Assembly: GCA_022414725.1 (NCBI GenBank)
Contig: CM039466.1
Span: 17,262,786-17,326,785, forward strand
Length of the DNA: 64,000 nt
From: Microglena sp. YARC
Taxonomy: Eukaryota; Chlorophyta; Chlorophyceae; Chlamydomonadales; Chlamydomonadaceae
Direction: 5' to 3'
Shown here: positions 42,290 to 51,212 of the stretch, one piece after another
Layout of the letters: the number at the start of each line of letters is the position of its first letter
How positions within the stretch are numbered: the first letter of the stretch is position 1
Program-made: the position numbers and the translations under genes
Notes under the pieces: generated by a model
Database searches by the model: none
The model's input: the letters and a program-made list of their open reading frames with translations, nothing else
Told to the model about the DNA's origin: nothing

Positions 42290-44956
42290 CTACCTAACCT
42301 GACACACTTACTTGAGGCATCAACTTCTCGTGCATGGCAGCCTTCTCTGAGATGTGCTGTACAAGGAAAGTGGTCAAGAGATGAGGATTAGTTTTTTGTG
42401 TGCGACATGTACGTATGCATGTATGTATGTATGTATGTATTTTACAGTCCAGCAGTAGGCCAAATAGGCTAAAGGGACTTGACACGTGCTGCGCAAGAAA
42501 AGTGGTCAAGAGGTGAGGGGTACTTTTGTTTTGTTATGCGACACGTGCTGCACATGGGGATTGGTCAAGACGTGAGGAGTAGTTATGTTTTGTGTGCGAC
42601 GCGTCGCAAATTGAGTGACTCGGTACCACGAACCTCAGTCAGAGTCAAGGTCAGGAAAATGCAGGTTGTGCATGACACCTTTTTGTGCAACACGTGCTGC
42701 ACATGGAAAGTGGTCAAGAGTTGAGGGATAGTTTTTTTTGTGCGACATTTACGTATGCATGCATGTATGGATGTATGTCCGTATGTATGTTGCAGTCCAG
42801 CGGTAGGCCACATAGGCTAAAGAGACTTGACACATGCTGCACATGGAAAGTGGTCAAGAGGTGAGGGGTACTTTTGTTTTGTTGTGGGGCACGTGCTGCA
42901 CATGGAAAGTGGTCAAGAGGTGAGGGGTACTTTTGTTTTGTTGTGGGGCACGTGCTGCACATGGAAAGTGGTCAAGAGGTGAGGGGTACTTTTGTTTTGT
43001 TGTGGGGCACGTGCTGCACATGGAAAGTGGTCAAGAGGTGAGGGGTACTTTTGTTTTGTTGTGGGGCACGTGCTGCACATGGAAAGTGGTCAAGAGGTGA
43101 GGGGTACTTTTGTTTTGTTGTGGGGCACGTGCTGCACATGGAAAGTGGTCAAGAGGTGAGGGGTACTTTTGTTTTGTTGTGGGGCACGTGCTGCACATGG
43201 AAAGTGGTCAAGAGGTGAGGGGTACTTTTGTTTTGTTGTGGGGCACGTGCTGCACATGGAAAGTGGTCAAAGAGGTGAGGGGTACTTTTGTTTTGTTGTG
43301 GGGCACGTGCTGCACATGGAAAGTGGTCAAGAGGTGAGGGGTACTTTTTGTTTTGTTGTGGGGCACGTGCTGCACATGGAAAGTGGTCAAGAGGTGAGGG
43401 GTACTTTTGTTTTGTTGTGGGGCACGTGCTGCACATGGAAAGTGGTCAAGAGGTTGAGGGGTACTTTTGTTTTGTTGTGGGGCACGTGCTGCACATGGAA
43501 AGTGGTCAAGAGGTGAGGGGTACTTTTGTTTTGTTGTGGGGCACGTGCTGCACATGGAAAGTGGTCAAGAGGTGAGGGGTACTTTTGTTTTGTTGTGGGG
43601 CACGTGCTGCACATGGAAAGTGGTCAAGAGGTGAGGGGTACTTTTGTTTTGTTGTGGGGCACGTGCTGCACATGGAAAGTGGTCAAGAGGTGAGGGGTAC
43701 TTTTGTTTTGTTGTGGGGCACGTGCTGCACATGGAAAGTGGTCAAGAGGTGAGGGTACTTTTGTTTTGTTGTGGGGCAACGTGCTGCACATAGAAAGTGG
43801 TCAAGAGGTGAGGGGGTACTTTTGTTTTGTTGTGGGGCACGTGCTGCACATAGAAAGTGGTCAAGAGGTGAGGGGTACTTTTGTTTTGTTGTGGGGCACG
43901 TGCTGCACATGGAAAGTGGTCAAGAGGTGAGGGGTACTTTTTGTTTTGTTTGTGGGGCACGTGCTGCACATGGAAAGTGGTCAAGAGGTGAGGGGTACTT
44001 TTGTTTTGTTGTGGGGCACGTGCTGCACATGGAAAGTGGTCAAGAGGTGAGGGGTACTTTTGTATTGCGACGCGTCGCAAATTGAGTGACTCGGTGCAAC
44101 CTATATGTGACGCACTGCCCCCCAAACCCCGTGGAGCGCAAAGCGCGGAGCCTGGGGGGGTAGGGGGGCATTTCTGACTAGTTTAGCCAGAACCATGCAG
44201 CGACAGAATGGTGAAGGGATGGGTGTGGGCGCAATCAGAAGAAGAAGAAAAAATGGAACCACTGAGGAGATTTTTTTAGTTTATGAAAGGAATTTTGCCC
44301 CTAAGAGGTAAGATTTCCCAACATAAACCAAGTCAGCAGTCAATGTCAGACAAAATGCAGGTTGCCAAAGGCACTGTTTCTTTCTTTGTGCGACGCATCG
44401 CAGATTGAGCGACTTGGTGAGACCCCAGTGCAACCTGCTGCCCCCCAAACCCCGTGGAGGGCAAGGCGCGGAGCCCAGGGGGGTAAGGGGGGCATTTCTG
44501 ACCAGTTTAGCCGGACCCATGCGTCCCCATGCAGCTGCGGAATGGCGCCGCATCATATACAAAAAACAGTCGTGCACGACACATACTGCATGAACACTGC
44601 AAATTTACACTGCATGTACACTTCAAATTTACACTTCAAACGTACACTGCATGTACACTGGAAATTTAAACTAGAAATGTACACTGCATGTCCACTGCAA
44701 ATGTACACTGCATGTACACTGCAAATATACACTGCATGTGCACTGCACATGTACGCTGCAAATGTACACTGCATGTACACTGCAAATTTACAATACAAAT
44801 GTATGCTGCATGTACACTATGAGGGAAGGGGGGTGGGGAGGAGAGGGGGGAGGGGGGGAAAGAGGGCGGAGTATACAAGGGTGGGGGGCACACCTGTTTA
44901 GCAGTATGTGCTGGTACATGACCATTCACTTCAGGTGTAGATGAGCCACAACCCAT
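37196..44956 (-). CDS. small ankyrin-repeat protein, predicted N-myristoylated, six exons
   Basis: Six minus-strand exons (44956-44894, 42356-42312, 41434-41300, 40226-40119, 37753-37655, 37213-37196) each have an AG acceptor and GT donor. All join in phase 0, giving about 155 residues. The protein starts MGCGSSTPEVNGHV: Gly2 with Ser6 fits N-myristoylation and Cys3 fits palmitoylation, so membrane anchoring is likely. Residues 22-81 are a charged helix rich in Glu, Lys and Ala. Residues 82-150 form about one and a half ankyrin repeats, including KLMDAAKAGDTKAVIELLDS and GDTALHMAASRGRLACVKAL. The role is unknown; ankyrin repeats bind partner proteins. The last short exon (Arg-Gln-Leu-Lys-Glu-stop) is the weakest part. 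The introns are packed with copies of exon edges. Confidence 0.75.
37380..37654 (-). repeat. donor-side echo array of ankyrin exon 5
   Basis: Four copies (minus strand) of the exon 5 end and intron start, seen on the plus strand as TAACCTAAGATTTACCCAA, then (G/C)TCAC(T/A)TAGT, then a homologue of the last codons. The real donor is at 37654. Unit length is 75-80 bases, and copies also carry CATGTTAAAAAA. Confidence 0.85.
37655..37753 (-). CDS. ankyrin gene, exon 5
   Basis: Thirty-three codons starting SGDTALHMAASRGRL and ending KGADPKAKNY, between TGTGTTAG and GTGAGT. This is the canonical ankyrin core (G-x-TALH-x-AA then GADP). Joined to exon 4 it continues the repeat without a gap (VNIRDR then SGDTALH). 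Confidence 0.85.
37754..38345 (-). repeat. acceptor-side echo array of ankyrin exon 5
   Basis: About ten copies of a 60-75 base unit, on the plus strand GCCACATGCATTGGAAT, GAGGGGTGTGAAATGA and AGTAGGTCAGTT. On the minus strand each unit ends ATTCCAATGCATGTGGC, which aligns with the real acceptor ATTCCATTACATGTGTTAG. Only the copy next to exon 5 has coding sequence after it. Confidence 0.85.
38346..38939. repeat. continuation of the array, with a TTTCACCCCA element
   Basis: Bases 38346-38600 continue looser units (GAGGTGTG(C/A)AAAATGA; CACATGGCCACCAC twice). Bases 38640-38740 hold an inverted TTTCACCCCA element ending in a run of A. No exon. Confidence 0.6.
38940..40118 (-). repeat. donor-side echo array of ankyrin exon 4
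   Basis: Six or seven copies of the 3' part of exon 4 with its donor lie at about 38961-39025, 39299-39360, 39467-39552, 39660-39744, 39801-39885, 39971-40059; the real exon is 40119-40226. Several still read MDASKAGDSKAVVELLDSG then NIRDR. Units also contain a second, shorter donor copy (CTCACCCTATCTCTGATATT). The copies keep the donor but none has the real exon's acceptor and first codons. Bases 39030-39150 are an 18-base GTTGATGTGGATGACAGG array. Confidence 0.9.
40119..40226 (-). CDS. ankyrin gene, exon 4
   Basis: Thirty-six codons, EISLHKKLMDAAKAGDTKAV then IELLDSGAAIVNIRDR, between TACGTTCGCAG and GTGAGT. It encodes the two helices of an ankyrin repeat and its loop. It is the only copy with a proper acceptor. 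Confidence 0.85.
40470..40680. mobile_element. GCGACGC MITE family, copy 2
   Basis: Starts CTGTTTTTCTGTGCGACACG and ends CGTCATGAAAAAACAG, an imperfect terminal inverted repeat. It contains GGGGCATTTCTGACTAGTTT. A run of T and a GTGTGTGGGG tract interrupt the middle. Confidence 0.75.
40837..41012. mobile_element. CATATGAT MITE, copy 3
   Basis: The most complete simple copy. TAGGGACCGGCATATCATATG at the left is inverted as CATATTGCCGTTCCCTA at the right, with TATGATATCATATGATATC-type palindromes inside. Confidence 0.8.
41300..41434 (-). CDS. ankyrin gene, exon 3 (charged helix)
   Basis: Forty-five codons from ENLSEEEKVARENAAKEKAT to FALAANIKASTGE, between GCATGTGTAG and GTAGGT. The Glu/Lys/Ala-rich pattern predicts a long single helix or short coiled coil linking the lipid-modified N-terminus to the ankyrin part. 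Both phases are 0. Confidence 0.8.
41435..42070 (-). repeat. acceptor-side echo array of exon 3 with telomere-like linkers
   Basis: About nine units, on the plus strand CTCCTCNTCGGTCAGATTCT, CCTACACATGCAT, then AGGGTTTAGGGTTTA. On the minus strand each is CCCTAAACCCTATGCATGTGTAG followed by the first codons of exon 3 (ENL-EEE). One unit (about 41535-41620) contains a longer exon 3 piece. Linkers are plant-type TTTAGGG runs. Confidence 0.85.
42071..42311 (-). repeat. donor-side echo of exon 2 with G tract
   Basis: Bases 42137-42180 copy the exon 2 end and donor on the minus strand (AAGTTGATGTCTCAAGTAAG). The rest is GTGTGTG, a GGT tract and a run of about 34 G at 42256-42289. Confidence 0.75.
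42312..42356 (-). CDS. ankyrin gene, exon 2
   Basis: Fifteen codons, HISEKAAMHEKLMPQ, between CCTTGTACAG and GTAAGT, phase 0 both sides. Its acceptor neighbourhood (CTTGACCACTTTCCTTGTAC) is the parent of the 60-base array in intron 1. Confidence 0.75.
42357..44066 (-). repeat. 60-base minisatellite derived from the exon 2 acceptor
   Basis: Bases 42880-44060 contain about twenty nearly identical copies of a 60-base unit: GCACGTGCTGCACATGGAAA, GTGGTCAAGAGGTGAGGGGT, ACTTTTGTTTTGTTGTGGG. Older variants lie at 42357-42880, broken by a CCAGGGGTAGGCC element (42425, 42770) and a piece of the GCGACGC MITE (42590). On the minus strand each unit ends CTTGACCACTTTCCATGTGCAG then CACGTG, aligning with the exon 2 acceptor TTGTACAG then CACATC. 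A run of single-base indels marks 43260-43460 and 43750-43950. Confidence 0.9.
44067..44215. mobile_element. GCGACGC MITE family, copy 3
   Basis: GCGACGCGTCGCAAATTGAG through GGGGCATTTCTGACTAGTTT to AGCGACAGAATGG. The right terminal repeat is not evident. Confidence 0.7.
44373..44570. mobile_element. GCGACGC MITE family, copy 4
   Basis: ACTGTTTCTTTCTTTGTGCG at the left and GCATCATATACAAAAAACAGT at the right form imperfect inverted ends of a 198-base element. No target duplication is evident. Confidence 0.75.
44580..44893. repeat. TACACTGCATGTACACTGCAAAT array and G-rich tract in intron 1
   Basis: Bases 44586-44822 are about ten units of ACACTGCATGTACACTGCAA-like sequence. Bases 44825-44885 are GGGGAGG-rich. 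The stretch leads to the exon 1 donor at 44893. Confidence 0.8.
44894..44956 (-). CDS. ankyrin gene, exon 1 with myristoylation signal
   Basis: ATG at 44956 begins MGCGSSTPEVNGHVPAHTAK, then Gln and donor GTGTGC; 21 codons. The context AAAAATGG is acceptable for initiation. Gly2, Ser5 and Ser6 fit the N-myristoyltransferase pattern, and Cys3 is a likely palmitoylation site. Upstream on the minus strand a 5' UTR exon may begin after TTTTGCAG near 45036. Confidence 0.75.
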
Positions 44957-45549
44957 TTTTGTCACTCCTTCTCAGCTGTCAAACTTGAGTTGCAGCGCCT
45001 TGCACCTCCACCAACCTTTCAGCTACCTTGTGATATCACCTGCAAAACATAGGGCACAGGAATGGGAAGAACTGAGTTGGTGGACGGGTGGGTGGGTCGG
45101 TGGGTCGGTAGATTGGCGTGCGGACATGAAGGCGGGTAGGTGGGAATGTTTGATGGGTAGGTAGGTAAGGAGGTGCGCTTGTAGGGATGCATGTTGGGTA
45201 TGCGGTTGAGTATGCAGGTGGGACGGTACGTGGGGTTGTTGATGGGTGCTAGGCTACTTCGCACCTCGAATTGCACCCTGCAAGCCCAGTAAGCTCCCTT
45301 CCGAGGTCAGACAGGGTGTGGTATGGGTTGAAGGGTGCCGTTGGGGTGTGGGATAGGGTGCTGATGACCCTGCAAATTTGCAGTGAATGGGCATACAGGT
45401 GGGTCTGTAGGGGGGGAGTGTACCTACTACCCTGTCACCTGAGTAAGACAACAGACCGAGCTATTGCAACCAATGCCTACATGTGCGAGGAGGTCACCAG
45501 TATGATCTGTCCACCACTTCGGTCCTTCTCTACTAGGATAGCCTTGTGC
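44957..45549. other. 5' flank of the ankyrin gene, unassigned
   Basis: It should hold the promoter and the 5' UTR of the minus-strand gene. Bases 45075-45120 and 45130-45200 show loose GGTGGGTCGGTGGG and GGTAGGTGGG repeats. No motif is called with confidence. Confidence 0.4.
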
Positions 45550-47046
45550 CCAAGACGAAAGTTCGAATTCGAATTTGAATCCGAACTTGGACTCGAGTTC
45601 GCCTGTGTGGCTGTGGCAGCAGATGTTTAGGGGCGAAGTATCGCTGGCTCGACCTAGCCCCCCACCTAGCCCCGAGGCTTGGACGAAGGGCTCGTTATCG
45701 GTCTGTTCCCCATGCCTCCTCGCATGCCTCCTGCGTCCCCAGACTATGCAGCTTGTGTCCGTGATACCCTGGGCCCCTGTCGCCCATCTGGCTGGAGTCA
45801 GCTAACTCTCTATATAGACGCAGCTCAAACAAGTCCGTACGATAGTTGTGAGGACGATAGCTGCGAGGACGATAGCTGTGATACGAGCAGACGGCCCAAG
45901 ACACAACCCTGCTGTTCAAGCACGCACCCACCCACGCACCTATGTAGCACGGCGTATCAGTACCGCGCGTGCACGGCACCTTCCGAACTTGACACCGTGG
46001 GCCCCTGGACGCCCACCCACCCAGCTGAGTCGGGGGCAATGTAATTCTGAATTGGTGGTACCTTCAGGTTACAAGGTCTAGCAACACCACCGTCCCGGGT
46101 TACCCTGCGCTTAGCGCGCGTCAACCGGTACAGCCTTATTTAACCAGCCAGATTGAACAGCATAAGCTCTCTCCGGAGCGCTGGTGTTACAGGCAACCGG
46201 GCATCCGGGCAACCCACGCAACTAAAATCATTCGCGTGTTCAAGGAATTGGCTTCTACCGATGCATATTCCCTAAGAATGTAGAAGGATACATATTCATG
46301 GGAGTTCAGTGTAATAACGTTTGAACTACCCATATATGCTCTGCCCTCAGACGGCGGGCAGCTTTCGAAGGCTGTAAGGCCATGTAATCAAAACAAACAC
46401 GACGCACTCCGCCTCCTCATTGCCGTCGTATTATGGGTGAGAGGGGTGCCGCGGGGTGCAGGAAAGGGTGCCGAAGACCTGCCAAAATTAGCCGCGAAAC
46501 GCATAAACGGTGGGCACCCCGAAGACTTATAGGCTGTTAGGCCATGTTATCAAACCAACCACGATGCACTGCTCCTACTCATTGCTACCGCACACAGCAA
46601 AGTTAGGTGGTCTTCGGCGCCCTTTTCTGCACCCCTACGGCACCCTTCCCACCCAGAATTTACCCTTGTAAGCAAAATACAACGGTGCCATAGACCCCTG
46701 TACATTTGCAGTGTAGACAAGGCAATCAAACCAAACACTTCCCAGTGTGTCTCTTCATTGCTACCGTATCGCTCGACGTTTCATCGCACCTTCAGTCTGT
46801 GACACTGCGGTCAGCGTTCCTTTGGTCGGCTGTCGAACTTCCCACTGACCGAGTCCTAGGCTGAATCGACGCTTCGGGAGCTTGTTTAAAGGTAGGCTAA
46901 TTCGGCTGTTTTCACTACCGTCTGCTGGTAAATTTGTGAGTTATAGAATCGTGCGTGCAGCATGGATGGGCTAGCGCAGCTGAACTCATATCAGAGCCGC
47001 GCAGCTGGAACTGGCTGTCGGACTTCCTGCTTAAAGTTGAAGGGGC
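45550..47046 (+). repeat. long dispersed repeat, copy 2
   Basis: Aligns over its length with the reverse complement of 1645-2835. It is longer because an internal block (CTTTCGAAGGCTGTAAGGCC to ACACGACGCACTCC, about 46365-46415) is repeated in altered form at about 46520-46580 and 46700-46750. It has GATAGCTGNGA repeats at 45840-45880 and ends GTTGAAGGGGC. Coding capacity is absent. Confidence 0.7.
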
Positions 47047-47225
47047 GACAGCGTGGCACGCTGCCAGCGTGGCGCGCGGTGTAGGACGGGGGCGCGCGGC
47101 GCGGGACGGGGGTCCCCGCGGGGAAGCGGGACGTGGGAGCGCGGAGCGCGGGGGCGGGGGCGGGGGCGGGGCGGGGGGGGGGCGAGGGCGGGGGGGGGGA
47201 GGGGGGGGGGGGGGGGGGGCTATCT
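47047..47225. repeat. extreme GC tract with G runs
   Basis: Bases 47060-47160 are CpG-rich with GCGCGG words. Bases 47150-47219 are GGGGGCGGGGG repeats ending in a long G run, with strong G-quadruplex potential. The tract directly abuts the dispersed repeat copy. Confidence 0.8.
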
Positions 47226-47545
47226 ATGGGGAATCACAGCTCTGTTGAGGGCAATGTAGCCCGCGAAAAGTAGCCAAGCTGCGGGCAGGGTCGAAACGAC
47301 AATTCCCTTCAACATAGTATCGAAATCCTCCTGAAAATCTGAGCTAATAACCGTCCTGTAACATACGTTCTTTCTCGGACGGCTGCTCATACAGTTTTCC
47401 CACTTTTTTAGTGACAGGTAGTGAAAGGAATTTTTGTCTCTGTTGTCAAATTATGTTGAGAAGTCCTAGGAGAAGAACAATTCCTAAGAACGTCGCTGTT
47501 TCATGCTGCTAACTGGTCCCTTTGGGGCTGGTGTACGGCCGTTTT
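47226..47545. other. unassigned
   Basis: Balanced composition with no recognised exon or repeat. Confidence 0.4.
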
Positions 47546-47640
47546 CAGGGTACTTCAGGAGGACCCCCAGCTCTGCTGCCTGAGACGCAACCAATCGTAT
47601 AGCCTGCGTCCTGCGACGCAACTGACCCTTCATTCCCGGG
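47546..47640. mobile_element. hAT-like MITE family 1, truncated half
   Basis: CAGGGTACTTCAGGAGGACC through GCGTCCTGCGACGCAACTGA matches one end of the element at 356-548. The other end is missing. Confidence 0.75.
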
Positions 47641-47739
47641 CAATTATTTGCTGTACTCATTCGCGGTTGTCATGTTTGTATGCTTTCAAGTTGTATTTCA
47701 TGCTATTTTTTGCGGAGCTCTCCCTTCTGCGCCCCCCAG

Positions 47740-47932
47740 CTGGGTTGCTCAAGACGCTGCGTCCTCCGTCGCATGTGCAACGTCGAAGGATCCGTTGCGT
47801 CGCAGGACGCAACGTGGGGAGGGTCCGTTGACCAGAAGAAAGGGTCCGTTGCATCGCAGGACGCACTGACACAGGCTATTCGATCGGTTGCGTCTCAGGC
47901 AGCAGAGCTGGGGGTCCTCCCGAAGTACCCTG
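47740..47932. mobile_element. hAT-like MITE family 1
   Basis: 193 bases from CTGGGTTGCTCAAGACGC to CCGAAGTACCCTG. The flanks CCCCCCAG and CACCCCAG match at 7 of 8 bases. The left terminal base pairs have mutated (CTGGG for CAGGG). Confidence 0.8.
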
Positions 47933-48887
47933 CACCCCAGGGTTGCCCCTTTGTCCGGTTGTTTGTCAGTACACAACCCTGGCAATAACTACCGTACACA
48001 CCTTAAGTAATGGCAAACGATTTGGCATTTGGCAAACGTCCCTTAGCCAAAGCGGTTTCGGGTTGAACCTGAGTCGGTCCCAGCTGGCTGGCAGTAGCCA
48101 AGTTAAAATATAACGGTTACTACAAGCACTGGATGGTTAGCCAGCCCACCTCTGCTCCTCATTAGAATTTAATTGTTACATGGTTTTACAACAGGCACTG
48201 GATGATTAGCCAGGAAACCAGCCTACCTTTGCTCCTGATTTGAATTGTTACACGGATTCAATATGGCTAGGAACCAATTGTTAACAAAGTTTTACAGCAA
48301 GCCTATATAACCAAGCAGACTATATGACCCAAGTAACACACTCTGTGAACTTGAACTCACTCTGTGAGCATGTGACACGGAAATGTAACACAAGCAAAAC
48401 AACCCTTCTCCAACTGGTTTTCAGGTTGCATCTTGATGAGGTCCAGCCGTGGACCCCTTTGCCAAGTTCTTTTTGCCATGCTTTTCTGATAGCCCTTTTA
48501 TGCAAAAACAGTTTTGCCCATAGATTTTCTTGCCATCACTGAAGGCGTAGACGCCTAGACGGTATGTCGTAAACCCAGGCTTCGGCCCACTGCACTCGAT
48601 TCTGGTGCCACACTTCACCAATTTGCCAACCGCCAATTTCCCGCATCACTTGCGACGCGCCTTGGAATTTTGTGATGTTTGCGGCGAAAATCCTTCTTGA
48701 AAAATATGCTTGTGCCCCCAGGCATCACTCCAATGGGAACACTCCACTAGGCCACTATTAAAGCACCCCTCATGTTGCATGTTTAAACAAATGCTATGCA
48801 TACATGCTTAGTAACAAATGCTATGAAAAAATGTAACAGGGGCCGCTTTCGAGATGACCTCAGTGTCATCTACACAGGACAATGCAC
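47933..48887. other. unassigned, local duplications
   Basis: A segment around ACAAGCACTGGATGGTTAGCC is repeated as ACAGGCACTGGATGATTAGCC (48122 and 48192) with GCTCCT(C/G)AT, and CAATTGTTA(A/C) words follow, suggesting a decayed tandem duplication. No exon is supported; short frames on both strands lack domain signals. Confidence 0.4.
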
Positions 48888-49076
48888 CAGGGTTGTTCAG
48901 GACGCTGCGTCCTCCGTCGCTGACGCAACGTTGAAGGGTCTGTTGCGTCGCAGGACGCAACGTGGGGAGGGTCCATTGACGAGGAGGAAGGGTCCGTTGC
49001 GTCGCAGGACGCAGGCTATACATACAATTGGTTGCGTCTCAGGCAGCAGAGCTGGGGGTCCTCCTGAAGTACCCTG
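48888..49076. mobile_element. hAT-like MITE family 1, perfect 8-base target duplication
   Basis: 189 bases from CAGGGTTGTTCAGGACGC to CCTCCTGAAGTACCCTG. CAATGCAC flanks it on both sides (48880-48887 and 49077-49084). This copy defines the family ends and its hAT-type duplication. Confidence 0.9.
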
Positions 49077-49610
49077 CAATGCACTCGATAATCATCTGAG
49101 CAGATTGGCCAGTAAAGCATTGGCCAGTATAGCTGACACTCAAGACGTGGACTTATCTTTTTACGTTTTTGTTCTACTGCCTACTCAGGTCTACGCCTTT
49201 GAAAAAACTCCTACGTGATTGAGTCCGATGGGAATACTGCAGTTCCAATTATTTTGCATTCAGTGACAGTGTTGTATCCAGTTGCATTCTGTTTCATTCT
49301 TTTCTCTGACTCTGACAGCATCCAGTGACATATGAAAAGAGGTGACTATCCAAACGTTTGAGGTTGTTCGAGGTTGTTCGAGATTGTTTGAGGTTGTTGC
49401 CTCTTGTCCAGGACTTATCCTTCTACTATCTACTGTATGGACTCATATCCAAGACAGGCAGTGAGCGGGATGAAGTGCTGGAGTCACGTTATCACGTCAA
49501 AGTTCCAAGTTCTATATAATTATATAATGAGGAGGACCTGGACTCGTCCGTCTACTGTAGTACTGTCTTCTCCGACATATGTGGTCGCGTGCCGAAGACA
49601 GTGAGGGTAC
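49077..49610. other. unassigned
   Basis: Short tandem GAGGTTGTTC units at 49358-49400. A plus-strand frame at 49404-49604 has no recognised domain. Confidence 0.4.
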
Positions 49611-49770
49611 CACGGAGGGGGAAAGCTACCCTCCAGTGAGCTAGCATCCACAAGCCAGATCTCCTAAACCCTAAACCCTAAGCCCTATATCCTAAACTCT
49701 AAACCCTAAACCGAGGAGGATCTGGCTTGTGGATGCTAGCTCACTGGAGGGTAGCTTCCCCCCACCGGGC
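49611..49770. repeat. long inverted repeat with telomere-like loop
   Basis: The left arm (49624-49661) is AGCTACCCTCCAGTGAGCTA followed by GCATCCACAAGCCAGATC. It is perfectly inverted at about 49719-49756, giving 38 paired bases, and the pairing extends on both sides with small indels. The roughly 50-base loop (49665-49713) is AAACCCTAAACCCTAAGCCC and variants, the plant-type telomere repeat. A foldback this clean is either young or maintained. Confidence 0.9.
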
Positions 49771-50560
49771 ACTGAGGGGGGCCCTTAAAATCATTCTCGA
49801 ACTCCTACAGCCTCTCATAGTATCTTTGACTTGCTCTGTAAGGAGCATCACCTCTGAAAAAGTGTCATGGAGCTACTCTTGATCACCACAGCTCCGAAGG
49901 AGCATACTCTCATCAGATATCAATGTATTAATACATAGCATTCCGAGAGTCGAGAGTGTTAAGACAGATATCCAAGACAAAATCCACGTGGAACTCCCCT
50001 TACAACGGATATTCTAGTCCAAGAGCAACTTGAGTACTTCCCAATCTTACAGACCTACACCTTCAACTTCAGGAAGTCCTCCCCACCTTCAGCTGGCAAG
50101 CATTCTGGACTTGATGATTCATAACTATCTACAAGATGCCACGCCACAACTCAAATGATTTGACCTGATCTGCTAGTTTTCTATAGCCTCCCCAACCTGT
50201 AGCTTCTTCTGAGCTTCTGACAACATCTTGTCTTAACCTTTTCGTCTCTTTCTTCCTTGTTGGCAGAGTTTTGGCTTACCTTCTTATACTGGTTTCTTAG
50301 CCTTTTCTCAGTTGGTTGGACTAGTACGGTATCTTTTTCCTGGTGCCCTACTAGACTCCGAATGTGCCCGCGGCATGGTGTAGCCAAAGGACTTATTAAC
50401 ATCACGAAATAAATGTGTCCACGGTAGTGCACTCTTGAATGACGAGCACACAAACGCATGTTTATGTACGGTACCTAGTTGGCTACTCTTCTGGGCCATA
50501 CTTGGTCCAAGGTAGCCCAACTCAGGAGTTCCCGGTCCCGGACTCATCCACCGGTCACGT
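49771..50560. other. unassigned, one dispersed-repeat piece
   Basis: Bases 50330-50380 contain TTTTTCCTGGTGCCCTACTA and GACTCCGAATGTGCCCGCGG, the element also seen at 36350-36400. No exon is supported. Confidence 0.4.
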
Positions 50561-51212
50561 GCACCATCACCTGACTGTGACTGTAGTGCCTACCCGCGAA
50601 CATGCTTCCACTCCTCCTACCAGATGCTCCAAGTTCTCTCCCTCCACGCTACGCGCTCAAGTTGATGCTTATATTTGTTCACCGTTGGCGTTGAATCTGA
50701 ACCCTGCATCTGAACCTTACCACCTTGGGGGACAAACTTTTGAAGCTCGTTGGCAAAGGGTTTTGTGCGAGTAATTATGGCGAGCACGGGGGGGCCCAAT
50801 GCTGGAGCGCCATCCTCCGTGTGCTTGCTCACTCAACGCTCGCGCTTCTTCATCGTCGTCAAGAGCTGCCTCAGGCAAGACCCGCTTCTCTCCCTTCACC
50901 TGCACCTGAGCACAGCTGACTCGACCATCCCCTCTTTCCTCAACAAATATTCCTCCATCTATCCTGGTCCTCTATCCAGCTCTCCAAGCCTCGTTTTTCT
51001 CCTTTCAAACCGCAACATCGACTGCATCCCGACTAATTCACCGGCATCTCACTAGATCGCATCAACCACCACCTTGATCTCCTCACCAGCCCCTTGCAAG
51101 TCAACTGCTGCGCCAATTACACCCATGCATCGCATTTGCCCTGCATGACTGCTCTGCGTTCCAGGCCAGACCGGAATTCAAGAAGCTACACAGACAGATT
51201 CATATCGAAAGC
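50561..51212. other. possible exon-bearing DNA, strand unresolved
   Basis: Non-repetitive and compositionally balanced, with open frames on both strands. A plus frame at 50750-51055 has 101 codons; minus frames of 60-70 codons cover 50617-50905. No domain is recognised and no splice pattern decides the strand. Confidence 0.25.

Noticed and set aside
43110..43614. Repeated ORFs with the peptide GARAAHGKWSRGEG
   Set aside because: The frame exists only because the 60-base unit is a multiple of three; indels shift it and the array is intronic.
42880..44060. Regular 60-base repeats resembling a CRISPR array
   Set aside because: There are no unique spacers, the unit is continuous, and it sits in a eukaryotic intron next to an acceptor with the same sequence.
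47053..47259. Arg/Gly-rich ORF resembling an RGG RNA-binding protein
   Set aside because: It reads a GC and G-run tract directly after a dispersed repeat and has no exon features.
49665..49713. Chromosome end or telomere
   Set aside because: Only about 50 degenerate bases, enclosed by an inverted repeat with ordinary sequence on both sides.
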